Assembly (NCBI GenBank): GCA_043820105.1
Contig: JBDREC010000095.1
Coordinates: 1-64,000 of the forward strand
Length of the DNA stretch: 64,000 nt
DNA from: JBDREC01 sp043820105 [NCBI: Pseudomonadota bacterium]
GTDB lineage: Bacteria; Bdellovibrionota_F; JAHFAK01
Direction: 5' to 3'
Shown in pieces: positions 61,573 to 64,000 of this stretch (within the stretch, counting starts at the first letter, position 1; each line of letters starts with the position of its first letter). Under the pieces are notes generated by a model that worked only from the letters and a program-made list of their open reading frames with translations, had not been told where the DNA came from and did not search any database. A program made the position numbers and the translations under genes.

Positions 61573-61827
61573 ATGCATGAACTTTCAATTGCAACGACCC
61601 TACTGGAAACGATTAAGAAAACATGCAAAGAACATAATATTACAAGAATATATAAAGTACATTTAAGTGTAGGAGATCCTCCATCAGTTCAGTATGATGC
61701 TTTGAGTTTTTGCTTTGAAACTATTTCAAAAGATACAATCGCTGAAGGCGCTGAATTATCAATGGAAAATACTGGCAGAGGAATTTATATACAAAAGTTA
61801 GATTGCGAAACAGAGGATGGTTGCTAG
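61573..61827 (+). CDS. hypA: HypA lacking its zinc-binding domain
   Basis: An 84-residue HypA-like protein; normal members are about 115 residues. The start MHELSIATTLLETIKKTC with the metal-binding MHE is intact, and the body continues through VGDPPSVQYDALSFCFE and EGAELSMENTGRG. Here the two CxxC zinc motifs should follow; instead the sequence jumps in frame to IYIQKLDCETED, which looks like the native C-terminal strand. The last residues GC and TAG come from a GTTGCTA heptad array. HypA hands nickel to [NiFe] hydrogenase with HypB, so loss of the zinc site may weaken partner contact. hypB and hypF follow. Confidence 0.8.
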   Translation: MHELSIATTLLETIKKTCKEHNITRIYKVHLSVGDPPSVQYDALSFCFETISKDTIAEGAELSMENTGRGIYIQKLDCETEDGC

Positions 61828-61919
61828 TTGCTGGTTGCTAGTAATGCAAAATAAAATTATCTGCGTTTAAGTGATAAGAATAATTACTTACCACTTATCG
61901 CTTACCACTTACCACTTAA
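61820..61919. repeat. GTTGCTA and ACTTACC arrays between hypA and hypB
   Basis: GTTGCTA, GTTGCTG, GTTGCTA (61820-61840) supply the hypA stop; then ACTTACC, ACTTATC, GCTTACC, ACTTACC, ACTTAAA (61886-61919), with TTTAAGTGATAAG (61866-61878) as a partial inverse arm. Two array families in one spacer, inside an operon. Confidence 0.8.
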
Positions 61920-61935
61920 AACCGGAGGTTTTAAA

Positions 61936-62583
61936 ATGCAAGAAGTTAAAGTTATTAAAAATGTATTGGAAGCAAATGACTTGATAGCTGACAATAACAG
62001 GAAGCTTTTCAAGGAAAACAATGTTTTTGTTATTAATATAATTTCAGCCCCAGGTGCTGGAAAAACAACTATGCTTGAAAAAACAATTGCTGAATTAAAA
62101 TCAAAGCTGAGAATTGCTGTTATTGAAGGCGATATTGCAACAACAAGAGATGCTGATAGGCTTGCCAAGTTTGATATACCTGTTGTTCAAATAAACACAG
62201 AAGGCGGTTGTCATTTAGATGCAAATATGATTGCAAATTCTATCAGAGGATTAAACTTGGCCCAAATCGACCTGCTGATTATTGAAAATGTTGGCAACAT
62301 GGTTTGTCCTGCTGAATTTGATGTAGGAGAAAATTCTAAAGTAAGTATAATTAGCATAGCAGAAGGTGAAGACAAACCACAAAAATACCCATTAATTTTC
62401 CAAGTTACAGATGTTTGCCTGGTAAATAAAATGGATCTTAAACCATATTTAGACATTAGTGTTGAAAACTTAATTTCCGATATACAATCAATAAATCCTA
62501 CTTTAACAACAATTAAAATTTCAGCAAAAACAGGTGATGGACTTAATGAGTGGCATGAATGGCTAATGAGAAAAAAAGGCTAA
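61936..62583 (+). CDS. hypB: Hydrogenase nickel incorporation GTPase HypB
   Basis: A 215-residue SIMIBI GTPase. Walker A APGAGKTT near residue 42, EGDIATTRDADR near 73, QINTEGGCHLDANMI near 97, ENVGNMVCPAEFD near 120 and NKMDL near 169 match HypB, including the CHxxA-type nickel ligands. The N-terminal His-rich or CxxCGC metal region is absent. It loads nickel into hydrogenase large subunit with HypA. CCGGAGG precedes the ATG. Its 3' end overlaps hypF by 25 bases. Confidence 0.95.
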   Translation: MQEVKVIKNVLEANDLIADNNRKLFKENNVFVINIISAPGAGKTTMLEKTIAELKSKLRIAVIEGDIATTRDADRLAKFDIPVVQINTEGGCHLDANMIANSIRGLNLAQIDLLIIENVGNMVCPAEFDVGENSKVSIISIAEGEDKPQKYPLIFQVTDVCLVNKMDLKPYLDISVENLISDIQSINPTLTTIKISAKTGDGLNEWHEWLMRKKG

Positions 62584-64000
62584 AAATAAATATAAGTGGC
62601 CAAGTTCAAGGCGTGGGTTTTAGGCCCACTGTTTATGGACATGCCATTAAAGCTGGAATTACTGGATATGTTAACAATACTTCCTTAGGAGTTGACATTG
62701 AAGCTGAAGGTTTAAGTAAAGAAGTTGATAATTTTCTTTTCTTGATAAATGAATTTCCACCTCCAAAGGCAAAAATTGAATCTATAAAAACATTAGAGCT
62801 TGAACCAAAAGGATATTCAAAATTTGATATTATGATAACAGATTCAAGTAAAGGCAAATCTGTTTTAATTAGCCCAGATATGGCGACTTGCAAAGACTGT
62901 GAAAAAGAACTTTTTGATAAAAACGATAGAAGATATAATTATCCATTTATAAATTGTACAAATTGTGGACCCCGCTTTACTATAATAAAAGATAGACCCT
63001 ATGATAGATCCAAAACAAGTATGCACGATTTTCTTATGTGCTTATCGTGCCAAGATGAATATGATGACCCCCTAAACAGAAGATTTCATGCTCAACCCAA
63101 TGCCTGTCCAGAATGTGGACCAAAAGTTTCGCTGCTATCAAAATCAAATCAAGAATTATCAAAAGGCAACGAAGCCTTACTAGAATGCATAAAGCACTTA
63201 AAAGAAGGCAAAATCATAGCGTTAAAAGGTCTTGGGGGGTTTCATCTTGCTTGCGATGCCACAAACAACGAGGCCTGTGCTACTTTGAGAAAAAGAAAGC
63301 GAAGATCAGAAAAACCGCTTGCTCTCATGGCTGATTCCTTAGATAAAATAAAAAAATATGCATATATAAATAAACTTGAAAAATCTTTGCTAACAAGTGA
63401 TGCAAGGCCAATAGTACTTTTAAAAAAACTTTACCCAGATACCCTAAATGAGCAAGTTTCAATAGATAATAATTACCTTGGTTTTATGCTCCCCTACACT
63501 CCTCTTCACTTAGTTTTAGCAAAAGAGTTTGAAATATTAGTAATGACTAGCTGCAATTTTTCTGAAGAACCTATTGTAAGCGATCTAACAGAACTTGCTA
63601 CTATTCAAAATGAAGTTTGTGATTTTGTGTTAATAAATAATCGCGACATAGTACACAAATGTGATGATTCAATTGTCATGGCACCAAATGAAATAAACAT
63701 AATTACAGTAAGACGTTCAAGAGGCTATGTCCCTTCTCCAATAATTACTTGCTTTAACTTTCCAAAATTTCTTGCATGTGGTGCAGAAAAGAAAAACACT
63801 TTTTCATTTAGTGTTGGCAATAAGGTTTTCATCTCTCAACATATTGGAGATTTAAAGGACTTAAGAAGTTATGAGTTTTACAAGTCACAAATTAATGATT
63901 TTAAAAATCTCTTGGAAATCGAGCCTGAGTTTATTGTCCATGATTCCCATCCTGACTATTTATCCACTCTTTATGCTGATGAAGAAGGTTTAAAAAAAAT
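62559..64000 (+). CDS. hypF: Carbamoyltransferase HypF, partial (5' 480 codons)
   Basis: The frame opens at ATG 62559 (MANEKKRLKINISGQVQGVG) inside the hypB end and stays open to the window edge. Acylphosphatase domain (1-90, VQGVGFRPTVYGHA), then the paired CxxC zinc fingers (CKDCEK, CTNCGPRF, CLSCQDEY, CPECGP at about 110-190), a YrdC-like domain (LKGLGGFHLACDA, RRSEKPLALMADSL) and the start of the Kae1-like domain (CGAEKKNTFS, SQHIGDL, HDSHPDY). It makes the CN ligands of [NiFe] hydrogenase from carbamoyl phosphate. MTSCNFSEEP replaces the common MTSGN. The rest is outside the window. Confidence 0.95.
   Translation, partial: MANEKKRLKINISGQVQGVGFRPTVYGHAIKAGITGYVNNTSLGVDIEAEGLSKEVDNFLFLINEFPPPKAKIESIKTLELEPKGYSKFDIMITDSSKGKSVLISPDMATCKDCEKELFDKNDRRYNYPFINCTNCGPRFTIIKDRPYDRSKTSMHDFLMCLSCQDEYDDPLNRRFHAQPNACPECGPKVSLLSKSNQELSKGNEALLECIKHLKEGKIIALKGLGGFHLACDATNNEACATLRKRKRRSEKPLALMADSLDKIKKYAYINKLEKSLLTSDARPIVLLKKLYPDTLNEQVSIDNNYLGFMLPYTPLHLVLAKEFEILVMTSCNFSEEPIVSDLTELATIQNEVCDFVLINNRDIVHKCDDSIVMAPNEINIITVRRSRGYVPSPIITCFNFPKFLACGAEKKNTFSFSVGNKVFISQHIGDLKDLRSYEFYKSQINDFKNLLEIEPEFIVHDSHPDYLSTLYADEEGLKK

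Noticed and set aside
454-61919. Heptad arrays as CRISPR repeats
   Set aside because: Units are 7-8 bases with no spacers between them and no cas gene is present.

Overview
The window is strongly AT-rich and densely coded. It comes from a Gram-negative bacterium: it has lipoprotein signals, MltA, System II cytochrome c assembly and a PrkA/DUF444/SpoVR operon. The mix (RelA/SpoT of the bifunctional type, a NifU scaffold with a BFD domain, HypA/B/F, LarB/C/E, an AUR1-like PAP2 enzyme, and long secreted proteins with repeat modules) best fits a deltaproteobacterial-type lineage in the broad sense (Bdellovibrionota, Desulfobacterota or a related uncultured group). No rRNA or species marker is present, so this is inference.

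Layout. 0-0.5 kb: the end of an unknown gene and a DUF2779 remnant. 0.56-7.7 kb (minus): spoVR, DUF444, prkA, ftsK. 7.9-15.9 kb: a lipoprotein, dnaK-dnaJ-larE, a relA/spoT homologue, then grpE with an unknown partner on the minus strand. 15.9-25.4 kb (mostly minus): gamma-carbonic anhydrase, VanZ, bifunctional nuclease, miaB, two unknown secreted proteins, and a hemA / cytochrome c assembly cluster. 25.5-32.1 kb (plus): mtnA and a surface-polymer-like operon of a lipoprotein, an anchored protein and two paralogous GT-C-type membrane proteins. 32.2-33.7 kb: trmL and a TGS GTPase. 34-44 kb is the accessory region: a HEPN/MNT toxin-antitoxin pair, a very long secreted protein ending in an R-S-E ADP-ribosyltransferase domain, gene remnants, larB-larC, an AAA/DUF4143 ATPase and a decayed paralogue of the toxin. 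44-57.7 kb: hemolysin III, an S41 protease, a FAD oxidoreductase/radical SAM pair, a hybrid histidine kinase, NifU, exported Pcm, MltA, CinA-C and a phosphoesterase. 58-61.4 kb: tRNA-Pro, an FHA protein, two cyclic-nucleotide-type proteins, a lipoprotein and a DUF1232/J-domain protein. 61.5-64 kb: hypA, hypB and the start of hypF.

How the genes work together. LarB, LarC and LarE make the nickel-pincer nucleotide cofactor, and HypA/B/F mature [NiFe] hydrogenase, so the cell handles nickel; no target enzyme lies in the window. DnaK, DnaJ and GrpE form one chaperone machine spread over two loci that share an unusual promoter-region motif. HemA, ResB and the two CcsA-type proteins link heme synthesis to cytochrome c assembly.

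Two things stand out. First, the predicted secreted ADP-ribosyltransferase at 35.35-38.87 kb has a sigma-54-like promoter, a hydrophobic middle and a truncated paralogue 4 kb away. Second, intergenic spaces are full of heptad or octad tandem arrays and one palindromic repeat, and at least eight genes take their stop codon and last residues from these repeats.
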